This document shows, piece by piece, positions 54,861-64,000 of a stretch of DNA of 64,000 bases (position 1 is its first letter; each line of letters begins with the position of its first letter). The position numbers and the translations under genes were made by a program. The notes under the pieces are model-generated. The model had not been told where the DNA came from. It was given only the letters and a program-made list of their open reading frames with translations, and searched no databases. Origin of the DNA: Hypericum androsaemum (Eukaryota; Streptophyta; Magnoliopsida; Malpighiales; Hypericaceae); NCBI GenBank assembly GCA_963995505.1, contig OZ023180.1, positions 18,800,689 through 18,864,688 on the forward strand. Reading direction: 5' to 3'.

Positions 54861-56564
54861 ATAAAATCAAATATAAGAACATCCTAATAAAAGAGGGATA
54901 TGACCATAATATGCATTACACCCCAAATCCCAATACTGCATCACATCCATCCGCAAACACATTACTATCTCGACACTCCGAACACAACATAGTTTCCCAC
55001 ATAAAAAACTCAGAATCAAACCAAATAGCAGAGCCAAACAACTAAATTAAGAATGAGAGTTGAAACAGAATGAAACCAATACCTTTCTGTGTTTTTAGTC
55101 TTGGTTAAAAGCGTCTAGTACAAGAACGAAACCACAGCTTTTTATCCAACTCGATAAAAAAATCTAGAACGCTAATTACTCGACGATGAAAAAATGACAC
55201 CAGCTCCCAGACCGCGAATGACCCAGAGCTAATGTTGTAGGTCTTGCCCATGGCCACAAAGCCATCGTCCTTGTAGGCCACGAGGGCCTGGGAGCCAGCT
55301 TCCTTATAGGCGAAGAGGACCCACGAAAAAAATACATAAAGAAAACACAAAACAGTCGAGGGGAAGGCGAGCGGAAGAGAATAGAAACTGGCACTTATGA
55401 CGACGGTGGTGACGGAGAGGAAAAGAGTTAGAAACGGAGATTGAATTGCAGAAATCACGAGGATTGAAGATTAGGGTTCAAGGAAATCGATTTGAGAATT
55501 TTTTCTCGGGAGCCCTTTTTCTCTCTCTCCAATAAGATGTCGGGTTCTTGTGGGTTATTGTTGGAGGGTGGTTAATGGGAGTTTGCTATGTGGAGGTTGC
55601 TGTAGGTGAAGGAATGGGAGGCGGCAGTAGATAACCTAAGGAGAAGAAAAAAAAATGAATTAGGATCTCGGCTAGGATTTTTGGGGTAAAGGAGTTTAGG
55701 TGGATTAAAGAAAAAATGTGAAGGTTTTGGTGTAGGGTGATGAGAGGAGGGATTTAGGAGGAAAGATTAGTAGATTTTCATGGAAAAGAGGAGGAGGAGG
55801 TTAGGTTTTGGTGACGGGAGGGAGAGAGATGAAGAGATTCTATGAGAGAGAGGGGTTTTCTTTTTTTCCAATTATTTTTTTAGAGTTAAAAAGTCAAAAA
55901 TGTCCCTGATTGGTTATTAACTATCAGATTTAAAGATTTTCTTTTACAATCGAATCTGACGGTCCAAAATTTATTCCCCACCTATGGACAAGATTTATTT
56001 AGTCCCTACTCAATTCATTCTCTTTGGAGCATACCGCCAAAAAAAATGAAAATTATGTCTTCGTGCTCGTGCATGTATAAGTATTGGTCCCACCGACGAT
56101 TGAATTAGCAGAACTTGGACTAAGATTAAGATGTTGATCTACTTATTCAAAGCATATATTAACTATATTAATTTACTCCAATGAATATAAAATATCATGC
56201 TAATCGGAGTGGAAGGCAATCGGAAATTGCTGATGATTTTATGAATCACCACAACGTACAGATTAGATACACTCATCTGGCATTACCATTTTCCATTTTA
56301 ACTGAAAAAGTAATTTTAATATTTTTACGGTATAATACCAAACTACCTAAAATAATTTATTTTATTATAGTAAATTTACCATCAATTTTACATAAACGGG
56401 ATTTTTTTTAAACCCCGATAATAAATCCAGCGACCTGGGCTCGACTCCCGGTAGGGCCTCCTTTTTATTTTATTTTTCCTTAAAACAAACATCACATTCT
56501 TTCTTAAAACTGATCCTCTCTCTCCATTTTTTTAGAACTCTCCACTTTCCAGCTCTATTAAAAA
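54861..56564 (-). other. Region with a possible minus-strand first exon, otherwise unassigned
   Basis: A 117-codon minus-strand ORF, 55458-55105, starts MISAIQSPFLTLFLSVTTVV. It has one or two hydrophobic segments, then AYKEAGSQALVAYKDDGFVA and GKTYNISSGSFAVWELVSFF; I recognise no family. A pyrimidine-rich stretch upstream (55500-55860 read on the minus strand) could be a leader. 55860-56560 is AT-rich with no signal. Confidence 0.35.
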
Positions 56565-57122
56565 GTGGATCAATACAAAACCCTTTTAATCGTACCCGAC
56601 CCGAAGAAATGGGTCGCTCATCTCAAACTCAACTGCTCATCACACCGAAATGCCCTTGACCTCGACTCTGACGTCAACGCCGGAGAGGACGCCATCATCC
56701 TCTCCGACGCCGGAGACCACTTCTGTGCCGGCATCGACCTCGCCACCCTTTCCTCCACCACCGCCGTCCCCGACTCTCATCGAGCCCGGACCAGCGAGCG
56801 CCACCGGAGGGACATCAAGTACCTCCAGGACGCTGTCAACGCCGTCGAAGGGTGTCGAAAGTCGTCACCGCCGTCGAGGGGTGCCGGAAGCCGGTGATCG
56901 CCGCCATCCACAATGTGTGCATCGGCGGCGGGGTAGACATCGTCACCGCCTGCAACATCAGGAACTGCACGACCGACACATTCTTCTCGGTGAAGGAAGT
57001 CAACCTGGCGATAACCGCGGACCTCGGGGCGCTCCAGCGGCTCCCGCCATCGTCGGGTATGGGAACGCTGTCGAGCTGGCATTGACGGGATGGAGGTTCT
57101 CGGGCCAGTATCCTACACGATG
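56565..57122 (+). pseudogene. Dienoyl-CoA isomerase-like (enoyl-CoA hydratase family) pseudogene
   Basis: GC-rich block encoding DQYKTLLIV, SSHRNALDLDSDVN, DAIILSDAGDHFCAGIDLAT, AVEGCRKPVIAAIHNVCIGG, GVDIVTACNIRNC, FFSVKEVNLAITADLGALQR, and VGYGNAVELALTGWRFSG in a shifted frame. This is the crotonase-fold order of plant peroxisomal delta(3,5)-delta(2,4)-dienoyl-CoA isomerase (fatty-acid beta-oxidation). It is dead: GTG in place of the start, about 20-25 residues missing after HRNAL, a roughly 29-base tandem duplication (GCCGTCGA..GGGTG.CG near 56840-56890) that shifts the frame, another shift near 57045, and loss of the C-terminal third. No introns are visible, so it could be a retrocopy. Confidence 0.85.
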
Positions 57123-57125
57123 ATC

Positions 57126-57447
57126 CCGATTTCCTCCATTCTAAAATGTTAGTTAATTGAAAGAGTAGTTCAGATATTTCTAAAGTGCGGGACCAAATCA
57201 AAAAGAGAGGTTTAGATTATTATAGTTTTTGTAAATTACGGTTTAGTTCTTGAATCGCTATAGATTGGACTTATCCACATATTAGACAAAAGTACCAAAA
57301 AACTTTTTTTAAAAAAATATATGTGAAATCTCATTTCAATGGTGATCTTTTGACATCGAATTTTTCTCCATTCTCTTGGATGGTCCTCGTTTTGAGGATA
57401 AAATTAAGCCAATGATTCTAAATAAACACGTTGTTTTCCAACAACAA
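57126..57447. other. AT-rich spacer
   Basis: No coding or repeat signal. Confidence 0.5.
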
Positions 57448-57474
57448 AAATAAACACGTTGTTAGTATATTTCT

Positions 57475-57778
57475 TGTTTTTTTTGCGGAAGAAAGGAAAT
57501 TTATTAAAAGGAAAGAAAAAGTGTACCGCAAACGTTTTACAATCTACCTCCGCTAATCCCACAGTCTAGGCAGTCCAAGGGGTGGGATTCGTGATCAATA
57601 GACCAGAGAAGAGCCCGAACACTCTAATTTTTATTCTACAGTATCCCACAAGCTGGACAGTCGGAGTGACGCTTCCAACCAACAGACCAGGAGAACGTCG
57701 CCTATCAACTAGCCCAGTTAAACCCACAAATTGGTAGTATGGGGGTCAACTTTAAGACAACAGTCCCCAGTTGACTGT
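57475..57778 (-). mobile_element. 5'-truncated LINE/non-LTR insertion with 27-bp target duplication
   Basis: The insert begins on the plus strand with T-rich TGTTTTTTTTGCGG, i.e. a minus-strand 3' poly(A) tail after AATAAATTTCC. It is flanked by AAATAAACACGTTGTTAGTATATTTCT (57448-57474) and the same sequence with one change (57779-57805). A long target duplication plus an A-tail is the signature of target-primed reverse transcription. Confidence 0.85.
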
Positions 57779-57805
57779 AAATAAACACATTGTTAGTATA
57801 TTTCT

Positions 57806-58067
57806 AGTTGTTTGAAAATAATGGTACTTTGTTAGTATATTTCTAATTGTTTTGAAGATAATCGTACTTAATTTGCTAGCAACAATTTTGAATTTGAGCT
57901 TTGCACATCAACGAGTTAGATAGATTTCTTGTCTATCGGCCTCCCTCCAAATTTTGCGTGCGTGATGTGGAAGAGTGGGATAGGTTTTTTAGGAATCGAG
58001 ATGAGGGACTTTTCAAAAAAAAAAATAGAGACGAGGGCAAAGAATTGTCTTCGTAGAGCATCCACAT
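57806..58067. other. Unassigned spacer
   Basis: No recognised element. The segment 57950-58060 may be an extension of the duplicated R3H sequence but is too diverged to align by eye. Confidence 0.4.
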
Positions 58068-58272
58068 CTACTTCAACAACCAAGGTATCACCCAAAAAAA
58101 CAACCAAGGGAAGAAAACAAGACCCCGTAAGCATGTCTATATTCCTCAAACTACCCACTCTCTCCGACATTAGTCATGCAAAAATGGTGATATTGGGCAC
58201 ATCATCCATCACCTACAAAACGATTTGAGAAATAAGGTCTAGAGCATGGGCATCACTCAAGAAGCAATTTTC
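58068..58272 (-). pseudogene. Duplicated exon 4 and intron flanks of the R3H gene
   Basis: Matches about 43071-43243: CAACAACCAAGGGAAGAAAA, CATGTCTATATTCCT, CATTAGTCATGCAAAA, TGGTGATATTGG, GAAATAAGGTCTAGAGCA and GGGCATCACTCAAGAAGCAA in the same order and orientation. Intron sequence is included, so it arose by DNA duplication, not retroposition. The exon copy has several indels (for example an extra A in ATGCAAAAATGG) and is not functional. Confidence 0.88.
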
Positions 58273-58634
58273 TGCAAAAATGGTGAGATTGTTAAATTAG
58301 CTTTAGATGGATTCAATGGCGAAAGCAGGGAAGAAAGTAATGGCAAGTATCTACTGTTACCATAATTTCCGGCTGCTGCAGTTACTCTTCCCTGATCTCC
58401 AGCTGCTGCTCCATTTACTCAGCTTGATCCTCGCCTGCCTAAAATGATATCACAATCATCTTCCCTGATCTCAGCCTTACTCTACAGAATTGGTTGGCAT
58501 TGGCGTAATCCTCTATAACTCGCATATTAGTATCCCATGATTCTACCTTGTCAATATTCAATGTAATCCCTAAGGAACCTGTATAAATGTACAACGTGGA
58601 TGTCAATATAGGTGTGCAGAATTTAAAGACTTAC
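58273..58634. other. Unassigned; weak minus-strand coding look
   Basis: The minus strand at about 58560-58480 reads LNIDKVESWDTNMRVIEDYA and NANQFCRVRL in one frame. I cannot place it. It may be another piece of the same mosaic of gene fragments. Confidence 0.3.
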
Positions 58635-58635
58635 A

Positions 58636-58736
58636 ACAAGAAGAGACAATGTACCGCATATGCTTCAAAATCAAACTTCCCCAGCTTTTCACTCCAATAG
58701 GGTGCCCAAGCACATTGTGCACTCTTACAAACAAGA
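58636..58736 (-). pseudogene. PhzF-like C-terminal fragment
   Basis: Minus strand reads DLVCKSAQCAWAPYWSEKLG, then KFDFEAYAVH. The family motif is DPVCGSAHCALAPYW followed by a LGK-DF-AYQAS stretch, so P, G, H and L have changed and the frame ends in a stop after HCLFLL. It belongs to the family of the exon at 16783-17011, but the order of the two fragments is wrong for one minus-strand gene. Confidence 0.75.
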
Positions 58737-59014
58737 TCATGAATGTCACGTAGTTAGCCGGTCGGATCACATTTTACTGATAAATAACAAGAGAAATGTG
58801 CACAAAATATTGGTTTTTAAGCTTCATTTTGCATCATAAACAAGATTGGCTGCTACAATTACATTGTGTTAGTTAACTCAGAAAATGAATGGAAATAGAA
58901 ACTGCAAAAGATTTTCTCTGTTTTTCCTCCTCAGTCTATTGTCTTCAATCAAATTGAAAATATTTTTTTCCTTTTTAACTTTGAAAGTGTAAATTATCAT
59001 TCAAATCATGATTA
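58737..59014. other. AT-rich spacer
   Basis: Nothing supported. Confidence 0.5.
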
Positions 59015-59022
59015 TAATATAC

Positions 59023-59766
59023 TAGGGGTGAGCAAACAAACCGGAAACCGTCAAACCGGACCAATCCGGACCAAAAAAACCGGACCAAACCGAACCATAT
59101 TCCAAAACGGTCCAGTCCGGTCCCGTATATATGCAAAATCCGGTTTCCGGTCCGGTCCGGGTTTATTTTGCACGGAACCGAAAATAACCGGGACCGGGCT
59201 GCAAATTTGCCAACATATAAATTATATCCCTTTCACACTCACTTTCTCTCTCCCCGTAAATTTCAGTCTCCACAGTCCACTCTCCTGACTCTCCTCCTCC
59301 CACACTCTCCCTCACAAATTAAAACCGTCCACCACCGACGCCACCGCCGACGGCCTGACGACATTCAGTCACCGCCGACGGCCCGACGTTCAGCCACCGC
59401 CGCCGGCCTGTCCTAGTCCAGTTACAGCCTAGTAGCCTACAGGTAATCAATATTGGGGTTTTCAAAATTATGTTAGGGTTTCTAAAATTGGGGATTTAAA
59501 AGTGAGTGATCTGGGATTCGATAGGGTTTCTAAAATCTGGGATTCGATAGGGTTTCTAAAATCTGGGATCACTCTTTTCCGCTGCCAATTCTCAGTTCCG
59601 GTTTTTTCCGGTTTGGTCCGGTTTAAACCGAATCAGCGGTCCGGTTCCAGTTCCGGACCGTTTTAAAAGCCGGTCCAGTCCAGTTCGCATTTTCCCATCG
59701 ATTCCGGTTCCGGTCCGGTCCAGTTTTTCCCGGTTCGGTCTGGTCCGGGCAACATGCTCACCCCTA
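59023..59766. mobile_element. hAT deletion derivative, 744 bp, 8-bp target duplication
   Basis: Termini TAGGGGTGAGCA..TGCTCACCCCTA, 8-base duplication TAATATAC exact on both sides (59015-59022, 59767-59774). Both subterminal zones are packed with CCGGTCCGG/CCGGACC motifs. The middle holds a pyrimidine-rich leader and a Pro/Ser/Arg-coding stretch followed by CAGGTAATCA, like the 5' end of a transposase gene left after internal deletion. AGGGTTTCTAAAATCTGGGA is repeated at 59525-59570. Confidence 0.9.
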
Positions 59767-59814
59767 TAATATACTACTAGTTACCTAAATATCATTAAAA
59801 CATAATTAATAGGC

Positions 59815-59905
59815 AAAATTACTCTCAAGTCTCTCGTGTTTGACTATATCTATTCTAACGTCCTCCGTGTTTGAAAAATGATTCCCTTGTCCTCAGTGTT
59901 CCATT
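59815..59905 (+). mobile_element. Single MULE-type TIR
   Basis: GGCAAAATTACTCTCAAGTC, CTCGTGTTTGACTATA and ACGTCCTCCGTGTTTGA closely follow the left TIR of MULE-4 (20897-21000). Its partner end was not found in the window. Confidence 0.65.
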
Positions 59906-59908
59906 TTA

Positions 59909-60714
59909 GGGAAAAGTCTACTCTAGTACCAGGTAGTATAGCCCAAAATCATGTTAGTATCTTGTGGTAAAAAATTGACCAATCGAGTCATACTTATTCT
60001 AATTAACATCACTTAGGTCCACGAGCAGCTGTTCGGACCCATCCAGAGCTGCCCGGACCCTGTCAGTTTAGATAGACTAGCCATGTGGCTTTTTATGCTG
60101 ACGTGGCATTGACAACTAGACATTCTCTCTCATCCCTCCCTTCCCCTCTCTCTCCTCTCTCTCTCTTTCCTCCTTCCCCTCTCTTCTTCTTCTTCCCAAA
60201 ACAGAGCACGAGAGAAGTCCAGGCGATGGTGGATATGACCAGGGACGCCGAATTGAGGGTATTAAACACACAACTGCTCTCATCGGAACTCTTTGCCCCT
60301 CGTAGTCAACGAAACCCATGGAAATCCCGCTCCCAAAGAAAACAACAACAAGAAGAAGAATCCCTAGAAAAAAAAGATTCCCAGTCTGATGGAGGCAATG
60401 GCAGTAGAGCCAGGAACAGCAGCTGCAACTTCATGTCGGGCGAGAAGCTGGATCGGACAGCGAATTGGGTTGGGACGAGCGTGGCGTTGGCCTTCTTTGT
60501 ATCCCTTGAGTCTGCATCACTCTTAACACTGCCGACCCTGACGACGACAATTCTGCTGGCGACAGTCCCCTCATCGTCTATAATATTCCCCCCTCCTCCG
60601 TCCACGATCCCCGTCCGGCCTGATCCCCCCTCTTTCATCCATAAGCCACTGCGGTGCTATCGGGGGTGTCGTAGGTCCCGAGCCACAACTGCGTGCCGTT
60701 CCTCTTAGGGTCCC
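59909..60714 (+). mobile_element. MULE-6 left part with cargo ORF, interrupted by LTR element
   Basis: GGGAAAAGTCTACTCTAGTACCAGGTAGTAT at 59909 resembles the MULE-5 terminus (18375), with the same inner ACCAATCGAGTCAT-type order. No inverted partner is found before the LTR element that begins near 60715, so the right end is presumably beyond the window. The interior holds a pyrimidine-rich leader and an ORF. Confidence 0.55.
60085..60708 (+). pseudogene. Captured fragment of an uncharacterised plant gene in MULE-6
   Basis: The open frame spans 207 codons, but the first 45 are a CT-repeat leader (LSSLPSPLSPLSLFPPSP). The plausible protein part includes RNPWKSRSQRKQQQEEESLE and the segment EKLDRTANWVGTSVALAFFV SLE, which I associate with a small plant family ending in an Asp-rich tail. 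After about 60530 the +2 frame gives ADPDDDNSAGDSPLIVYNIP, which fits such a tail better, implying a frameshift. The frame call and family are inference from motif memory. Confidence 0.4.
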
Positions 60715-63700
60715 TGTAACGTACTTGTTATGTTCATATACGTAGCAGGGACCAAAATGAGAAGTATTAGGAATTTTAGAACTAGATTATAATAATCCAG
60801 TAGACCGACTTAGGTATAAATAGAAAATGGATGAATAATTGTAATCATTCGGAATCTTTACCAAATTATTCAATAAGAATAGATTACGTTCTTCTCTATC
60901 TTCTCCCTCTTCTATTCTACCTCTTCTATTCTACCTCTTCCCCCTTTTTCTCTAATTCTAGGGTTCTTGATTCCCTCTTTCCTAATCAAGAATATTAGAT
61001 GGTATAAGAGCTCGTGAATCCTCGAATTTAATAGCTATGTCGTGTTGGACGAACATGGAAGGACGGATTTCCATTTTTGGGCAGAAGAGTTCGCAGAAAC
61101 CCCACATTCGCGTGGTGGGCGATAGCCGACACCATCATCTAGGAATGCTTCGCAAGGAACTCATGTCTATGGGCATGGACCCTTACTCTGAGCTCAGCGA
61201 GTACAATGGGTACCAGGGGTTTCAGATCAAAAACCCAACGGTTTTTCAATACGAGTCAAAGAAGATGACAAAGGTTAGTGGGAACCAGTTCTTGGATAAG
61301 TTCTTGCACGATTGTGCCTCGAAAATTCGTGAAAATGAGGTAAATGCTTTCTTATCTGAAAGAGGTTTCCCTGGTCTTCCAACTTTCTTGGGTTTCAACC
61401 CGAAAGATTGGGTTGATGGTTGTGAAGAATATTTTGAGACTTATGAATCTTTGGAGGTTTACAAGGACAGTTTAGTAGCTGGTTTGTTCATCGGTAAGGC
61501 GAAATCATAGTATTGGTCATGGTCTTTGGGTAATAAAGAAGCTGACTGGGATGAGTTCGTCGAGGCATTGTGTACACGCTTTGAGAATGAAGAGCAAATT
61601 GATGAATCTGTGGCGGAGAGTTATGTTTTTGAGGATTCTGTTTTAGAATGTAAAGAATTGGTGAACAAGGATTTGGAGAAGACAAAACTATTGGTGATGG
61701 ACCAGGAGGTACATGGCTTGATTTCTGATCAGAATTTTAGTGAATTCAAAGGAAAAAACCATATGAGTGTGCAAGTTTTGGATCAGAATTTTAGTGAATT
61801 CAAAGGAGAAAATCAGATGGGTTTGGAGGAAAATTCTATTTTAGAAAGTGGGTTTGGTGATGATAAATCTCTTGGATTGGAGAACTTTGTTACGGTTGAG
61901 GGAATGAACACGTACACGTCTCCTTGTAATGTTGTTCCTGGAAAAATTGATGACTCAAATAAGAGTTGGTCAGATTCTAGTAGTGATGTTGATGATTATT
62001 CACCAGAAATACTAGTAGAATTTGTCAAGCCAATGGTATTTGTCATCTCTGATTTGACTAACCAATTGGTGGTCACTACAGACATTATAGAAACTACAAA
62101 CAAAGCTGTAGTTGAGTGTGAAGACTTCCTTTTGGATAGTGGTGCTACACAATCATTTGAGGACTCTTGCGAGTGTGAGAAACATGCTACTGTCCTTGGA
62201 AAATAATTATTTCTTGAAGCTGAATTAGTGACAACAAATGAGGTCATGTTGCTTCAAAGAATGGCTGCTCTTGATGGTGACAGAGCACATTGTACAGTTT
62301 CTATGGTAGAACCGTGTGAAAATGGTATTGCGCAGCTGCAATCTCATGTTGATCTTACCGTCAAAAGTCCCTTGCAATATGAAGAATCATTGCAGACTTT
62401 TATGAATGTGCAGGGTTCTGTGACTTGTGGGAAGAATAGTGGCTATTGGAACAATAATACTAGAACTGTAAACGTGACTGAATTGGGGGCTGTAGTCACT
62501 TCTAAAGGTGAGCAAGTGAATGTGGAGTTAGGTAAATACAATGGGTGGAGATCAATATTTCAAGCTTGGGATCCAGGAGACATTGTTACTGCCTTGGAAG
62601 AAGCTTATTGGTTTAAAAAAGATTGGGACGAGATTTCTGAAATTGCATTGACAGATTGTTTAGTTAAGATAAGCGTACAATCTAATTAGTTAAAGTTGGT
62701 GGGAGTGTTGTATACTTCCCAAAACATGTCTTCTGCAAATACATGTCGAGAACTTCCAAATCTTGACAAGTTTTTAGTTTGACATGTTTGGAACTTTAAA
62801 AGAGAGATTCATGAGGCAATGAAGACCAAGAGGAATGATCTCAAAAAAGATAATCAAGAAGGATGCCAATTAGAAGAACTACAACAGCTAGAGTCTGTTT
62901 TGGTCCTTTTGCATAAGTCAGTTGCTACTATCAACAAAGAAGGTATAGGACTATTCAAGTGTCATGGCAGAATCTATAGGAGTATTATTATAGCACTCAG
63001 ATTTGCAACACTCAGGATTCAAGGTGATAAAATTCACGAGTCAGCAATTAAAACAAATGAGCAAGGAATTGTTTTTAAGTGCTCCAGTTGCAACCAATGC
63101 CTGGGACATTATCTGATTCTACAGGTCATGTTAGAATTTCTGCAGCAATTATGGTATCAACGACAGTTGAATGACGGTGTTAATATGTTCCAAACATTGA
63201 GGGTAAAGTTCTGTGATCCAGGAGGCTGTAATGAGATTGTTGATCTGATGATTGTTCTTGCAAGTGATGTCACCACTATTATTGATATTGATCATTGTCA
63301 AGAATTGTGCGATATTGGTATTACGGGAATTGGAAATGGGTTCTTTGCTTCCATTGTTGATTGGTTGCTGCTTAGAGACATGGTGGCTGATTCACGAGGT
63401 ATTTTGTCATCCTTGGTTATAAATCTGAATTCGAAGTGGAAGAAAACAATCATTTTTAGTTTGCAACAGCTTGAACTTTTCCACAATCAATCTGGGCCAT
63501 CGCGTGCATTGATGGACAGAGTGGACTTATTGCTTGAAAATGAGTTGTTTCTGAGCCCCTTGGATAAGCATAAGGCTTTACAAACTGTAGGAAATGAAGA
63601 CATACTGTAGGAAATGAAGACATACATGAGTTGTTGCTTGAACGAGGCCTATGCAATGTTATTGAAACTATCAAAGTTGGTTTTTGGTACTGTCTCTTTT

Positions 63701-64000
63701 GCTTGTTCAGACCTGAACCTTGCAGACAAGGTTTTATTCGAACATGGGAGTTATCATGATCATTTAGTGGTCATGGTTTTAGGAAGGATTGATGATCTTA
63801 AAATAGACATTCTCTAGAGGTTGATGGCAAGTGTTATGAGCAAGGATGAGGAATTGCAGATGTTGGACTTCCAAGGTGATGTGAATAAGCTTGCAGTAGA
63901 AGAATCTGTTACTCTTGGTTCATGGCAGAAACTGTTCTTCTTGGTTGACAGTGGAGTCAATTAGTTTGGGTTTGTTACAGCAGCTGGGAGATCATCCAGG
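60715..64000 (+). mobile_element. Ty3/gypsy-like element with gag/protease and unusual long coding region (right end outside)
   Basis: A probable LTR (about 60715-60998) starts TGTAACGTACTTG, has TATAAATAG (60815) and AATAAG, and ends before a primer-site-like TGGTATAAGAGC (61000-61011, one change from the initiator-Met site TGGTATCAGAGC). A long coding region follows and runs off the window. Only the left LTR is seen, so length and target duplication are unknown. Confidence 0.65.
61037..63963 (+). pseudogene. Gag-led polyprotein, one frame with a few stops
   Basis: All long ORFs here (61037-61510, 61526-62206, 62228-62689, 62819-63610, 63614-63817) lie in the same frame, separated only by stops at 61508, 62204, 62687, one near 62790, 63608, 63815 and 63961. 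The N-terminus has the gag pattern LPTFLGFNPKDWVDGCEEYF, then ADWDEFVEALCTRF. A DSGATQSF motif (about 62138-62161) matches retropepsin active sites. After that I recognise nothing: YNGWRSIFQAWDPGDIVTAL, then a region with CSSCNQCLGHYL and LASDVTTIIDIDHCQ. No RT or integrase motif is seen in the window. A 20-base tandem duplication (TGTAGGAAATGAAGACATAC, 63587-63626) shifts the frame near the end. Confidence 0.6.

Noticed and set aside
50640..56040. Terminal inverted repeats of a single element enclosing the minisatellite arrays
   Set aside because: I compared the outer flanks (about 50640-50720 and 55940-56040) by eye; only short G/T-rich similarity was found, so no element border is claimed.

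Overview
This window looks like nuclear DNA from a flowering plant, most likely a eudicot. The evidence is: genes split by short GT..AG introns; plant gene families (neprosin/DUF239, R3H, PhzF-like, dienoyl-CoA isomerase, FAR1-related); a Cassandra TRIM carrying 5S-rRNA-like LTRs; and dense nested LTR retrotransposons, Mutator-like (MULE) and hAT elements. The species cannot be named from the sequence. All calls were made by reading the sequence and its translations; no database search was run.

Only two host genes look functional. One is the 3' part of a neprosin-domain gene (320-1485, +; its 5' exons lie before the window). The other is a complete seven-exon R3H-domain gene (44276-41922, -, 242 residues). 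Everything else is repeats or broken gene copies: two separate PhzF-like fragments (16.8-17.0 kb and 58.6-58.7 kb), a decayed dienoyl-CoA isomerase copy (56.6-57.1 kb), a duplicated R3H exon 4 with intron flanks (58.07-58.27 kb), a GRF zinc-finger ORF inside a MULE (6.6-6.9 kb), and a FAR1-like C-terminus (52.5-53.0 kb).

Layout. 0-1.8 kb: neprosin gene. 1.8-12.5 kb: a large-LTR fragment, an internally deleted Ty3/gypsy element with a Cassandra inserted in it, two MULEs, and a 2.9-kb solo LTR inserted into a tandem duplication. 12.6-20.9 kb: unassigned sequence, a 3' copia fragment, a PhzF exon, SINE/LINE remnants and another foldback MULE. 20.9-30.3 kb: a MULE split by an 8.1-kb decayed copia element. 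30.9-32.9 kb: a chimeric solo LTR (-). 33.5-37.7 kb: two hAT elements side by side, each with transposase remains. 37.9-41.0 kb: a 3-kb solo LTR built largely of three minisatellites. 41.9-44.3 kb: the R3H gene. 45.7-50.5 kb: a young non-autonomous Ty3/gypsy element with near-identical LTRs. 51.4-54.9 kb: 22-bp-period arrays in opposite orientations around FAR1-like and unknown coding pieces. 55-60 kb: gene fragments, a LINE tail and a hAT derivative. 60.7-64.0 kb: 5' LTR, gag/protease-like region and a long frame-preserved but stop-interrupted coding region that runs off the window.

Target-site duplications could be read directly for most elements (5 bp for LTR elements, 8 bp for hATs, 8-9 bp for MULEs, 27 bp for a LINE fragment), so much of the insertion order can be reconstructed. 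I see no single gene system acting as a pathway. The least explained structures are the opposed minisatellite arrays at 51.4-54.9 kb, the minisatellite-built LTR family, and the gag-led coding region at 61-64 kb.
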